From NCBI GenBank assembly GCA_944391545.1, contig CALXTZ010000008.1, positions 1 through 21,721 on the forward strand: DNA of 21,721 bases, in the 5' to 3' direction. Below are positions 1-7,146 of the stretch, piece by piece (the stretch's first letter is position 1; each line of letters starts with the position of its first letter). Position numbers and translations under genes: made by a program. The notes under the pieces are model-generated. The model made no database searches. It had not been told where the DNA came from and saw nothing but the letters and a program-made list of their open reading frames with translations. Source of the DNA: an uncultured Alphaproteobacteria bacterium. Its GTDB lineage: Bacteria > Pseudomonadota > Alphaproteobacteria > CAAHEQ01 > UBA3637.

Positions 1-30
1 CTTCCCCAAATCCTTTTTTTCCAAAAACAC
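1..30 (-). CDS. possible 5' end of a leftward gene (partial)
   Basis: Ten codons from a GTG run off the left edge of the window and read MFLEKKDLGK. An AGGAAG ribosome-binding-like site lies 7 bases upstream at 38-43, and a strong leftward promoter lies further up at 77-108. The peptide looks a little like the basic start of the pilin-EGF protein at 18680-20284 (MLERFFGKSK), and that gene has the same kind of poly-G promoter, so a third pilin-type gene is a reasonable guess. Ten codons prove nothing, and the true start could lie outside the window. Confidence 0.25.
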   Translation of the reverse strand, partial: MFLEKKDLGK

Positions 31-76
31 TGATAAACTTCCTCGTTCCCCCCTCCTTACCATCAGACTTGGAAAT

Positions 77-108
77 ATCATACATTACCCCCCCCCCCCC
101 ACTGTCAA
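77..108 (-). promoter_or_regulatory. leftward promoter with 13-G tract in the spacer
   Basis: On the minus strand a perfect -35 TTGACA (103-108) is followed by GT, thirteen G, five bases and a -10-like TATGAT (77-82). The spacer is 20 bases; a tract of ten G would give the ideal 17. An alternative -10, TAATGT at 82-87, would have a 15-base spacer. The 13 bases TGTCAAGAACTTT (103-115, plus strand) recur exactly at 20350-20362 in the promoter of the pilin-EGF operon. It would drive the gene leaving the left edge. Confidence 0.6.
88..100. repeat. poly-C/G homopolymer tract, 13 bases
   Basis: A run of thirteen C on the plus strand (G on the minus strand) lies between the -35 and -10 of the leftward promoter. 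Runs of this length are slippage-prone in bacteria. The exact length in an assembly may also be unreliable. Confidence 0.9.
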
Positions 109-124
109 GAACTTTTTGCGTTAA

Positions 125-153
125 TTGACTTATCCCCCTTTATGTGCTATATT
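125..153 (+). promoter_or_regulatory. promoter of the 174-791 gene
   Basis: TTGACT (125-130), a 17-base spacer and TATATT (148-153) form a good sigma-70-type promoter. It predicts transcription starting near 160, just ahead of the AAGGAG at 162-167. This makes the upstream ATG at 144 an unlikely start, because it lies within the promoter. Confidence 0.6.
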
Positions 154-173
154 TGAATAATAAGGAGTGTGCT

Positions 174-791
174 ATGACAACATCGACACAAAAACCCGTT
201 TCTGTTTCCGGCAAAGAAGCATTTCATCAATTCACAAACCGAACTGTTCATTCCGATCAACTCGGTCGACGCAAAAAGACCGAGCATCGTGACAAAGCCG
301 GGGCGCTTTTGTTTACGGATGCTTTCAGGTATGAAACAGAGCGGGACAAAAAGCCTTATGAAATGACACGAACTTATGAACCGGTTAACGGCTGTAAACA
401 AGTCGATACGTTTACGGCGCATCCCGGCAGTGAAAAAGAATTCGTTTTTCACCGCATTAAATCTCAAATGTTTCGCAACGGAGAAAAAGACAGATCCCTT
501 TATTACGATCCGGAAACACAGGCCAAAGTCATGGAACGCGTTTTTCGGCGTGATAAAAATACGGGACTTTTGTTAATGACGGAAAATCGTTTTGATGCGA
601 CAGGGCATAAAATCCTGGCCTCACGCCGGATGGTTAATTTAGGCGGCCGTTATTTTGTGCGAACGCCGGAATTGGATAAAAAGCTGAAATTACAAACGCG
701 CTCCGGTTTGCGCACCACACTGGCCAAACGACAAACCTTCAAAGCCATTAAACAATTCTTCGATCGATTTAAGCCCGGCAAGTCTGCTTAA
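174..791 (+). CDS. conserved-looking basic protein of unknown function
   Basis: The protein has 205 residues, and I do not recognise its family. It is rich in lysine and arginine, has no signal peptide or membrane segment, and is probably cytoplasmic. The middle (about residues 40-165) alternates charged strands with aromatic residues, and the C-terminus is strongly basic and helical. The start at 174 is chosen because AAGGAG (162-167) sits 6 bases upstream; the in-frame ATG at 144 lies inside the likely promoter. The gene faces dnaE tail to tail, and the two stop codons overlap within TTAA (788-791), leaving no room for a terminator. The reading frame is open throughout with composition like its neighbours, so it is probably a real gene. 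Confidence 0.7.
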   Translation: MTTSTQKPVSVSGKEAFHQFTNRTVHSDQLGRRKKTEHRDKAGALLFTDAFRYETERDKKPYEMTRTYEPVNGCKQVDTFTAHPGSEKEFVFHRIKSQMFRNGEKDRSLYYDPETQAKVMERVFRRDKNTGLLLMTENRFDATGHKILASRRMVNLGGRYFVRTPELDKKLKLQTRSGLRTTLAKRQTFKAIKQFFDRFKPGKSA

Positions 792-2854
792 ACTTGTTTG
801 ATTTCCTGAATTCCCGGAACAGCGCGCAACGCTTGCATGGTTTGAGCCGACAACGCATAACCGCCGTCAAGCGCTACTTCCACATCCCATTCATTCACGC
901 GCGGGATAAGGAAAACTTTGCCTTTCCCGGAACCGTCCTGTTTCAAAATAGACTGAATAGGGGATAAACACGCCGGATCATCCATGTAAATCATAACGGA
1001 ACTGCTGACTTTAGCAATGGCTTCGTTCAAGTATTCGACGGCTTGCAAAATCATCCGGATCTCGTCTTCTTTCTTTTCGGCCAGAACCGAGAAAATTAAC
1101 GGCTGACCGGCCTTTAATTTTTCCCGCGATTGAGCCAACGTTTCGGAAAAGCACATCATTTCAAAAGTCCCCGACGTATCGGAGCCGGTAATAAACGCAT
1201 ACTTATTGCCGGATTTTTGAGAAATTCGCTCACGCATATCATTCACGATGCCGGCCAAACGAACACGTACGGAACCGGCCACATCAACCGTCTTTACCAA
1301 TTCGGAAGACGGCATAATCCGCAGTCGTTCAAAGCTTGATTCAAACGCATCCAGCGGGTGAGCCGACAAATAAAATCCGATGGCTTCGGCTTCCATTTCC
1401 AATTTTTGCATCGACGGCCATTCGGGAACGTCTTCCAACGTAATGTTTTGAATTTCTATTGCTTCGCCGAACAACGAAATTTGAGAACTGCGCCGTTGCG
1501 TCGCAATTGCCGCCGAATGTTGGCTTAATTTTTCCAAATTGTGATGCAATTTGGCACGATTCGGTTCCAAACAATCCAAAGCGCCCGATTTAATCAGGTT
1601 TTCAAAACAGCGTTTATTCATCACCGATCCGTCCACGCGGGCGATAAAATCAACGATATTTTTAAAAGGCCCGTTCTTTTCCCGTTCGGCAATCATGGAT
1701 TGCATCGCGCCTTCCCCCACGTTGCGCACGGCCGACATCGCATACCGAATAGCGCCGTTTTCAACAGAAAAGTTCACTTGCGATTTATTCACATCCGGCG
1801 GCAAAATCGAAATGCCCATCTTGGTCACATCCCGTTTGAAAAAGCCCAATTTATCCGTGTCCGTTTTATCAAGCGTCATCGTCGCAGCCATAAATTCAAC
1901 CGGATAATGCGCTTTCAAATAAGCCGTTTGATACGATACGAACGCATACGCCGCTGCATGCGATTTGTTAAACCCGTAGCTGGCAAACTTTTCCATCAAA
2001 TCGAACACTTCGGCGGCTTTTTCTTCCGGAACGCCTCTGGCTTTCGCGCCGTCAATAAAAATAACGCGCTGTTTGACCATTTCTTCTTTTTTCTTTTTCC
2101 CCATCGCCCGCCGCAATAAATCCGCGCCGCCCAAGCTGTATCCCGCCATGACTTGAGCAATCTGCATCACTTGTTCCTGATAAATCATAATGCCGTAGGT
2201 TTCTTTTAAAATCTCTTCCAGCATCGGGTGCAGATAATCCGGTTTTTCCGTCCCGTGTTTACGGGCAATGTAGCTGGGGATATTGCCCATCGGCCCCGGA
2301 CGGTAGAGTGCCACGATAGCGACCAAATCTTCAATTTTATCCGGCGCCATGTCTTTCAAAATTTTGCGCATGCCCGCACTTTCAAATTGGAACACCCCGG
2401 ACGTATCTCCGTCTGACAACAACTGAAAAGTTTCTTTATCATCCAACGGAATATTAATTAAATCCAGTTCAATCCCGCGCGGACGCAGTAGCTTCAGCGT
2501 TTTGGCCAGAACCGTCAGTGTTTTTAAGCCCAAAAAGTCGAACTTAATCAAGCTCGCATCTTCCACAAACTTCATGTTGAATTGAGTCACCGGCATATCG
2601 GAATCCGGATCTTTATAAATCGGCAGAATTTCATCCAGCGGATCATGCCCGATGACGACGCCGGCCGCATGAGTCGACGTGTTGCGATACAATCCTTCCA
2701 ACTGCAAAGCATATTCCAACAACCGTTTGATTTGCGGTTCGCGGTTGGCTTCGACTTCAAACGCCGGTTCAATTTCAAGCACTTCTTTTAACGTGTAGGG
2801 CTTGCCTTTTTCATTCAATCCGTTCGGCACCAGTTTGGAAAGCCTGTCAACCAC
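788..2854 (-). CDS. dnaE: DNA polymerase III alpha subunit, C-terminal part (after in-frame stop)
   Basis: This stretch carries the rest of the replicative polymerase: the remaining palm with the third catalytic aspartate (KFDFLGLKTL, D563 counted from the gene start at 4225), the fingers (ALYRPGPMGNIPSY, EQVMQIAQVMAGYSLGGAD), the helix-hairpin-helix region (INKSQVNFSV, VRNVGEGAM, VMNKRCFENLI) and the OB-fold domain (VRVRLAGIVNDMRE). It is in the same frame as the N-terminal part, separated only by a TAA at 2867-2869. The GTG at 2854 is merely the first possible start after that stop and has no ribosome-binding site. Read through, the whole gene 788-4225 encodes about 1145 residues, a normal DnaE length, and both sides of the stop match DnaE (GRVL then PYPVVDRLSKLVP). 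A nonsense mutation, a sequencing error or readthrough are the options; an independent second protein is the least likely. Confidence 0.85.
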   Translation of the reverse strand: MVDRLSKLVPNGLNEKGKPYTLKEVLEIEPAFEVEANREPQIKRLLEYALQLEGLYRNTSTHAAGVVIGHDPLDEILPIYKDPDSDMPVTQFNMKFVEDASLIKFDFLGLKTLTVLAKTLKLLRPRGIELDLINIPLDDKETFQLLSDGDTSGVFQFESAGMRKILKDMAPDKIEDLVAIVALYRPGPMGNIPSYIARKHGTEKPDYLHPMLEEILKETYGIMIYQEQVMQIAQVMAGYSLGGADLLRRAMGKKKKEEMVKQRVIFIDGAKARGVPEEKAAEVFDLMEKFASYGFNKSHAAAYAFVSYQTAYLKAHYPVEFMAATMTLDKTDTDKLGFFKRDVTKMGISILPPDVNKSQVNFSVENGAIRYAMSAVRNVGEGAMQSMIAEREKNGPFKNIVDFIARVDGSVMNKRCFENLIKSGALDCLEPNRAKLHHNLEKLSQHSAAIATQRRSSQISLFGEAIEIQNITLEDVPEWPSMQKLEMEAEAIGFYLSAHPLDAFESSFERLRIMPSSELVKTVDVAGSVRVRLAGIVNDMRERISQKSGNKYAFITGSDTSGTFEMMCFSETLAQSREKLKAGQPLIFSVLAEKKEDEIRMILQAVEYLNEAIAKVSSSVMIYMDDPACLSPIQSILKQDGSGKGKVFLIPRVNEWDVEVALDGGYALSAQTMQALRAVPGIQEIKQV

Positions 2855-2866
2855 CGGATACGGAAT

Positions 2867-2869
2867 TTA
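2867..2869 (-). other. dnaE: in-frame TAA interrupting dnaE
   Basis: Codon 453 of the gene is TAA, between GRVL and IPYPVVDRL. Related alphaproteobacterial sequences, as I recall them, have glutamine here (GRVLQMPYG), so a single C-to-T change from CAA would explain it. There is no frameshift and no inserted sequence. Confidence 0.85.
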
Positions 2870-4225
2870 CAAGACGCGCCCCACATCCCGGATAACCGCT
2901 TTAGCCTGCAACTGCCCGAACGTCACAATTTGAGCAACGTGATCGAATCCGTATTTTTCCTGAACATACTGAATGGTTTCGCCGCGGCGTTCCTGACAAA
3001 AGTCCACGTCAAAGTCCGGCATGGAGACCCGTTCCGGGTTTAAAAACCGTTCGAACAGCAAATTAAATTTCAACGGATCAATATCGGTAATCGTCAACGC
3101 CCAAGCGACCACTGATCCCGCGCCCGATCCGCGTCCCGGACCGACGGGAATGCCGTGTGCTTTTGACCATTGAATAAAGTCGGAAACGATTAAAAAGTAT
3201 CCGGGGAATCCCATTTGTTTAATGATGCCCAGCTCGTATTCCATGCGATCAGCGTACTTTTTCCGATCTTCTTCCGATCGGTTTTTCATCCGTTTTTCAA
3301 GGCCTTCATGCGCTTTTTTCACCAACAATTCATCTTCGGTGAACCCGCCGCAGTCGTATTGCGGGAAAGCCGGTTTCATCTTATGCAACATAAACCCGCA
3401 TCGCTTGGCAATTTGAACCGTGTTTTGAATAGCTTCCGGCAAATCGGCAAACAACGCTTTCATTTCTTCGGCCGTTTTAAAATAATGTTGCGGTGTCACT
3501 TTGCGGCGGTCTTGCACATCCACGTACGTTTTATCGGCAATACACAACAAAGCATCGTGTGCTTCGTACATATCGGCCGTTTTAAACAACACATCATTTG
3601 TCGCAACCAACGGAACGTTATGTTTGTAGGCCAAATCCAAAAAAGCCTCTTCCGTTTGACGTTCAATCGCCATCCCGTGGCGCATGATTTCCATATACAG
3701 CCGATCACCGAAAGTTTCCTTTAATCGCAACAGCAGGCTTTCCGCTTTATCCGGCTGACCGGACAAAATATATCGACCAATCGGTCCTTCTGGTCCGCCT
3801 GTTAACAAAATCAGCCCGGCGCTAAACTCTTCCAATTCCGGCAAAGTAATGTGTGGGAAAGTCTGTTTGCCTTCACCCATGTAATAATGGTTAAACAGTT
3901 TCAACAGATTTTTATAACCCGTCTCATTTTGAACCAACAAAACAATCTTATCCATCGGCGGGTTGATTTCTTCTTTCACGCTCGGCATGTGGCCGGGTTC
4001 GGCTTCTTGTTTGAGCAACAACAGCGTTCCCAAAATCGGTTGAATACCTGCCGCTGCACAGGCGTACGAAAAATCCATGCCGCCGAACAAGTTTGCCGTA
4101 TCGGTAATCGCCATCGCCGGCATATTGTGTTCCACGCAGGCATCAATGAGCTTCGGGATTTTCATCGCGCCTTCCAGAAGCGAATATTGAGAATGCACAT
4201 GTAAATGAATAAATTCCGGAGTCAT
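2867..4225 (-). CDS. dnaE: DNA polymerase III alpha subunit, N-terminal part
   Basis: These 452 residues contain the PHP domain (FIHLHVHSQYSLLEGA, metal-type histidines H7 and H9) and the start of the polymerase palm. The palm includes GPGRGSGAGSVVAWAL and the catalytic PDFDVDF (D404, D406). Translation stops at a TAA right after GRVL, before the third catalytic aspartate, so this piece alone cannot polymerise DNA. The ATG at 4225 is chosen because AAGGAC lies 7 bases upstream and MTPEFIHLHVHS is a normal DnaE start; an in-frame TTG at 4243 is unsupported. The gene is last in the lolC-lolD operon, a typical alphaproteobacterial position. DnaE is the essential replicative polymerase, which makes the interruption striking. 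Confidence 0.88.
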   Translation of the reverse strand: MTPEFIHLHVHSQYSLLEGAMKIPKLIDACVEHNMPAMAITDTANLFGGMDFSYACAAAGIQPILGTLLLLKQEAEPGHMPSVKEEINPPMDKIVLLVQNETGYKNLLKLFNHYYMGEGKQTFPHITLPELEEFSAGLILLTGGPEGPIGRYILSGQPDKAESLLLRLKETFGDRLYMEIMRHGMAIERQTEEAFLDLAYKHNVPLVATNDVLFKTADMYEAHDALLCIADKTYVDVQDRRKVTPQHYFKTAEEMKALFADLPEAIQNTVQIAKRCGFMLHKMKPAFPQYDCGGFTEDELLVKKAHEGLEKRMKNRSEEDRKKYADRMEYELGIIKQMGFPGYFLIVSDFIQWSKAHGIPVGPGRGSGAGSVVAWALTITDIDPLKFNLLFERFLNPERVSMPDFDVDFCQERRGETIQYVQEKYGFDHVAQIVTFGQLQAKAVIRDVGRVL

Positions 4226-4235
4226 AACAGCGTCC

Positions 4236-4571
4236 TTACACAAACAACCAAATATGGTAATAAACCAAAGCCAACAAAACAGCGCCTAAAAGCCCGAAAC
4301 TGAACCCGTAAAATTTAAGTTTCGTTTTGGCCAGAGAAGCAATGATAATTTGCCCGACAAACAGGAAAATCATTAAAATCAAGTCTGCCCGAAAATAATC
4401 GACGTCATAAGCGCTTGTCGACGACGTAGCGATCCATTTAATCAATCCGCCGCCGATAAATAAAACAGCAAAAAAAGAAAGAACAAAGCCATACAAAAAA
4501 TACCGGGATAATTCCGTTGCTTTATTCATTGTTTGAACAGCCTTGCTTGATTTGGATGATTTTTTGCGCAT
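4236..4571 (-). CDS. small three-helix membrane protein, unknown function
   Basis: The protein has 111 residues with a lysine/serine-rich cytoplasmic N-terminus (MRKKSSKSSK) and three hydrophobic segments at about 24-46, 62-81 and 86-108. It is thus a likely inner-membrane protein; I do not recognise the family. The ATG follows the lolD stop directly (TAAATG), and its own stop overlaps the ribosome-binding site of dnaE, so it is translated as part of the lol-dnaE operon. There is an alternative internal ATG at residue 15. Its position suggests a conserved operon member, but no role can be read from the sequence. Confidence 0.7.
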   Translation of the reverse strand: MRKKSSKSSKAVQTMNKATELSRYFLYGFVLSFFAVLFIGGGLIKWIATSSTSAYDVDYFRADLILMIFLFVGQIIIASLAKTKLKFYGFSFGLLGAVLLALVYYHIWLFV

Positions 4572-5252
4572 TTAAACTTCCTCCAACAAACCGTTCACTA
4601 ACTGAACGCGCCGATCCATTTTGGCGGCTAACTCTGGATTATGCGTCGCAATCAACGCCGACAAACCGGTTTCACGCACCAACATCAACAACTCGGTAAA
4701 AACTTTTTCACTGGTGACCGGATCCAAATTCCCCGTCGGTTCATCCGCCAACAGCAACGACGGCTGATTAGCCAACGCTCGGGCAATGGCAACCCGTTGT
4801 TGTTCGCCGCCGGATAATTCGCCGCTGCGGTGAGCCATCCGATTTTTCAATCCCATTTTATCCAACAAAAAAACAGCCCGCTCTTTAGCTTGTTTTTTGG
4901 ACTTTCCGGCAATTAACTGCGGCATCATCACATTTTCCAGCGCCGAAAAATCAGGCAACAGCAAATGGCTTTGATACACAAATCCCAAATAAGCCCGGCG
5001 CATCAACGTGCGTTCTTTTTCGCTCATTTTTTCACACGCGACATTCGCCAGATGAATGGATCCTGAACTCGGCTGATCCAACAGCCCGGCAACATAAAGC
5101 ATCGTTGATTTGCCCGACCCGGACGGCCCGACGAGCGCCACGATCTCGCCGGCGCGAATATCCAAATTGACGCCTTTTAACACATGCAATCGCTTATCGC
5201 CGTCACCGAACCATCGTTTGATGTTGTGCAGTCTCAAAACAGGATCGCTCAT
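4572..5252 (-). CDS. lolD: lipoprotein-releasing ABC transporter ATP-binding protein LolD
   Basis: This is the ATPase subunit of the Lol system, which extracts outer-membrane lipoproteins from the inner membrane and hands them to the periplasmic carrier LolA. The 226-residue length is normal for LolD. Walker A GPSGSGKST (42-50), Q-loop (FVYQSHLLLP, Q94), ABC signature LSGGEQQR (146-153), Walker B LLLADEPTGNLD (166-177) and the switch histidine (IATHN, H204) are all present. The ATG at 5252 overlaps the stop of the cysteine-rich gene as ATGA and gives a typical start (MSDPVLRL); an in-frame GTG at 5258 would add two residues. Its permease is lolC at 5793-7034, separated from it by one inserted gene. 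MacB-type ATPases are similar, but the context favours LolD. Confidence 0.9.
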   Translation of the reverse strand: MSDPVLRLHNIKRWFGDGDKRLHVLKGVNLDIRAGEIVALVGPSGSGKSTMLYVAGLLDQPSSGSIHLANVACEKMSEKERTLMRRAYLGFVYQSHLLLPDFSALENVMMPQLIAGKSKKQAKERAVFLLDKMGLKNRMAHRSGELSGGEQQRVAIARALANQPSLLLADEPTGNLDPVTSEKVFTELLMLVRETGLSALIATHNPELAAKMDRRVQLVNGLLEEV

Positions 5253-5800
5253 ACGCACCGCCCTTCTTTAAACGTCCGACCCGGACATTTGGCGCATTGG
5301 TCGACCGTCATTTCTACATCTGTCAAATCTTCTCCCGTACACGGGTAGCAATATCCGTAAATACCTTGCATCGGCTTATGCGCCGGACATTCTTTCAGTG
5401 CACACATGTTATGAAGCATCCGCCGGTTGGGGCATCGTTTGCAATCCTCGACCGATGTTTCAATCGGAAAATCCCGCGCGCAATCATAACACCATCCGCG
5501 CTGATCCTGCATCGGTTGGTCAACCGGACAGGTCTTAACGGCACACCGACCGGCGGAATTGATTTCCCGGTTCGGACATTTGGCGCATTCCATCGCCGTC
5601 ATATCAAACGCGTACGGATTGTCACACGCATAACACCATCCTTGTTTATCCTGAAGTGGTTTATCCGGCGGACAGATTTTATCCCGAGATTGCGCCCAAA
5701 CCGACAGCGTCATGAAACAAAAAACAAAAATCCATTTAACCATTTTTCTTTTTCTCCCGAAAAGAATTGCTTTTTTCAGACACCGCTTACTTTTATTCAT
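5249..5800 (-). CDS. secreted cysteine-rich triple-repeat protein inside the lol operon
   Basis: The protein of up to 183 residues has a hydrophobic signal-peptide core (VKWIFVFCFMTLSVWA, about 21-36) followed by three tandem repeats at 43-86, 91-133 and 138-182. Each repeat has six cysteines in the order C-x12-C-x2-C-x12..14-C-x2-C-x9..10-C, with CP(x)3P(L/M)Q, G(W/Y)CY and C(A/K)(K/R)CP. That gives 18 cysteines, suggesting a disulfide-bonded or metal-binding periplasmic or surface protein. Two starts are possible. ATG 5800 has GGAGG 9 bases upstream and overlaps the lolC stop. ATG 5743 gives a more canonical short signal peptide with GGGAG 10 bases upstream. The stop overlaps the lolD start (ATGA). 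I do not recognise a named family. Confidence 0.75.
   Translation of the reverse strand: MNKSKRCLKKAILFGRKRKMVKWIFVFCFMTLSVWAQSRDKICPPDKPLQDKQGWCYACDNPYAFDMTAMECAKCPNREINSAGRCAVKTCPVDQPMQDQRGWCYDCARDFPIETSVEDCKRCPNRRMLHNMCALKECPAHKPMQGIYGYCYPCTGEDLTDVEMTVDQCAKCPGRTFKEGRCV
5255..5674 (-). repeat. three tandem six-cysteine repeats (coding)
   Basis: Three consecutive units of about 43-47 codons in the cysteine-rich gene share the spacing of six cysteines and the CP...PMQ...G(W/Y)CY...C and (K/R)CP(N/G)R motifs. They are diverged at the DNA level, so this looks like an old internal duplication. Confidence 0.75.
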
Positions 5801-7034
5801 ACCGCAACGCCTCCACCGGATCGGTTTTTGATGCTTTCCAAGACGGATATAACGTCGCCAAGAAAGACAAACTTAATGCCATGACCGTTACGGCAATGAC
5901 TTCTTTCATATCTGTCTTGGACGGCAGTTGAGACAAGAAATAAATTTCCGCCGAAAACAAATCCTGCCCCGCCAAGCGGCCTAAAAATTGCCGAATCGGT
6001 TCAATGTTATACGAAACCAGCAACCCGACCAACAATCCGGCTAACGTTCCGACAACGCCGACAAACAACCCGTCAATCAGAAAAATTGTCATAATCGAAC
6101 GACGGCTCGCCCCCATCGTCCGCAAAATAGCAATGTCTTTGCTTTTATCCCGCACCAACATAATTAACCCGGAAATAATGTTAAATGCCGCGACGATAAT
6201 AATCAGCGTCAAAATTAAAAACATGACATTGCGTTCAACCTCTATCGCATTGAAGAATGCGGAATTGGAATGTTTCCAATCCACCGCCACTTGCGAACGC
6301 GGCAGGTGCGCAACGATTTCGTCCTGAACAAACGGCAACGCGTTCATGTCCGCGACAAAAATTTCGATTTGACTGACCTGCCCGTCGTTCATCAGATATT
6401 TTTGCGCTTGTTCCAACGGCATAAAAATAAAGTTGGAATCATATTCAAACATGCCGGTGTCAAACGTGCCGATGACCTCGTACGATTTCATGCGCGGCAT
6501 GGTTCCGAAAGCCGTTACATTTCCGTTCGGAGAAATCAGATTGATTTTTTCACCGACACGCACCCCCATTTTAGCGGCCAACCGATACCCCAAAATAATT
6601 TGATTGTCTTGAAAGGCATCCAACGGTTTTCCTTGATAACCGGAAGATAACAACGGCCGGTTTTTAAAATCCTGCGGCCGAACGCCGCGCAACAAAGCCC
6701 CTTGAGACAAAAGGCTTGATGATGCCATGACCTGCCCTTCCAAAATCGGCATAACGGCCGTTACACCGTGTTTCTTTTCAAATTCGGTTATCTGCCGTTC
6801 ATCCAGCGCAAACGTCGGCCCCCAAGCGGGATAAACGGCCATATGTCCGTTGATTCCCAAAACACGCCCCATTAATTCGTCGCGAAATCCGTTCATAACG
6901 CTCATCACGATAATCAGTGTCGCCACACCCAGCATAATCCCCAAAAAAGAAAACCCGGCGATAACGGAAACAAAGCCCGTACGTTTGCGTGCCTTTAAAT
7001 AGCGAAAACCGACCAATCGTTCAAAAAGTGCCAT
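5793..7034 (-). CDS. lolC: lipoprotein-releasing ABC transporter permease (LolC/LolE family)
   Basis: This is the membrane subunit that works with LolD to release lipoproteins from the inner membrane to LolA. At 413 residues it has the family length and layout: one N-terminal membrane helix (about 24-49, SFLGIMLGVATLIIVMSVMNGF), a large periplasmic domain, and three C-terminal helices (about 270-296, 313-345 and 376-400). Family motifs include FRYLKARK near the N-terminus, MNGFRDEL, and the TLYPSWKASKTDPVEALRYE ending. Only one permease gene is present, so the transporter may use two copies of it, but a second gene outside the window cannot be excluded. It is first in the operon, with a good promoter at 7063-7091, and its stop overlaps the next gene's start. 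Confidence 0.9.
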   Translation of the reverse strand: MALFERLVGFRYLKARKRTGFVSVIAGFSFLGIMLGVATLIIVMSVMNGFRDELMGRVLGINGHMAVYPAWGPTFALDERQITEFEKKHGVTAVMPILEGQVMASSSLLSQGALLRGVRPQDFKNRPLLSSGYQGKPLDAFQDNQIILGYRLAAKMGVRVGEKINLISPNGNVTAFGTMPRMKSYEVIGTFDTGMFEYDSNFIFMPLEQAQKYLMNDGQVSQIEIFVADMNALPFVQDEIVAHLPRSQVAVDWKHSNSAFFNAIEVERNVMFLILTLIIIVAAFNIISGLIMLVRDKSKDIAILRTMGASRRSIMTIFLIDGLFVGVVGTLAGLLVGLLVSYNIEPIRQFLGRLAGQDLFSAEIYFLSQLPSKTDMKEVIAVTVMALSLSFLATLYPSWKASKTDPVEALRYE

Positions 7035-7062
7035 ATTCCCTATTCCTGATGTTTATTTGCTT

Positions 7063-7091
7063 AATCTATGCGATTTTCATCAGCAATGCAA
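7063..7091 (-). promoter_or_regulatory. promoter of the lolC-lolD-dnaE operon
   Basis: Minus strand TTGCAT (7086-7091), a 17-base spacer and TAGATT (7063-7068) lie about 30 bases upstream of the lolC ATG, in the only gap ahead of the operon. Confidence 0.5.
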
Positions 7092-7146
7092 GACAAAACA
7101 ATAATCGTCTTATAACCTAAAACAAGAGCAAGATAGCACTAAATAT

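Noticed and set aside
144..173. Upstream ATG at 144 as the start of the first gene
   Set aside because: It lies between the -35 and -10 of a good promoter and lacks a ribosome-binding site; ATG 174 has AAGGAG 6 bases upstream.
1541..2119. A 192-codon open frame on the plus strand opposite dnaE
   Set aside because: It is antisense to strongly conserved DnaE sequence, has low-complexity H/R/F-rich composition and no ribosome-binding site; it is a shadow of dnaE.
2855..2869. Intein, programmed frameshift or TAA reassignment to explain the dnaE interruption
   Set aside because: There is no inserted sequence and no frame change, and TAA is the normal stop of many other genes here (dnaE end, tcdA, trkH, both pilin genes).
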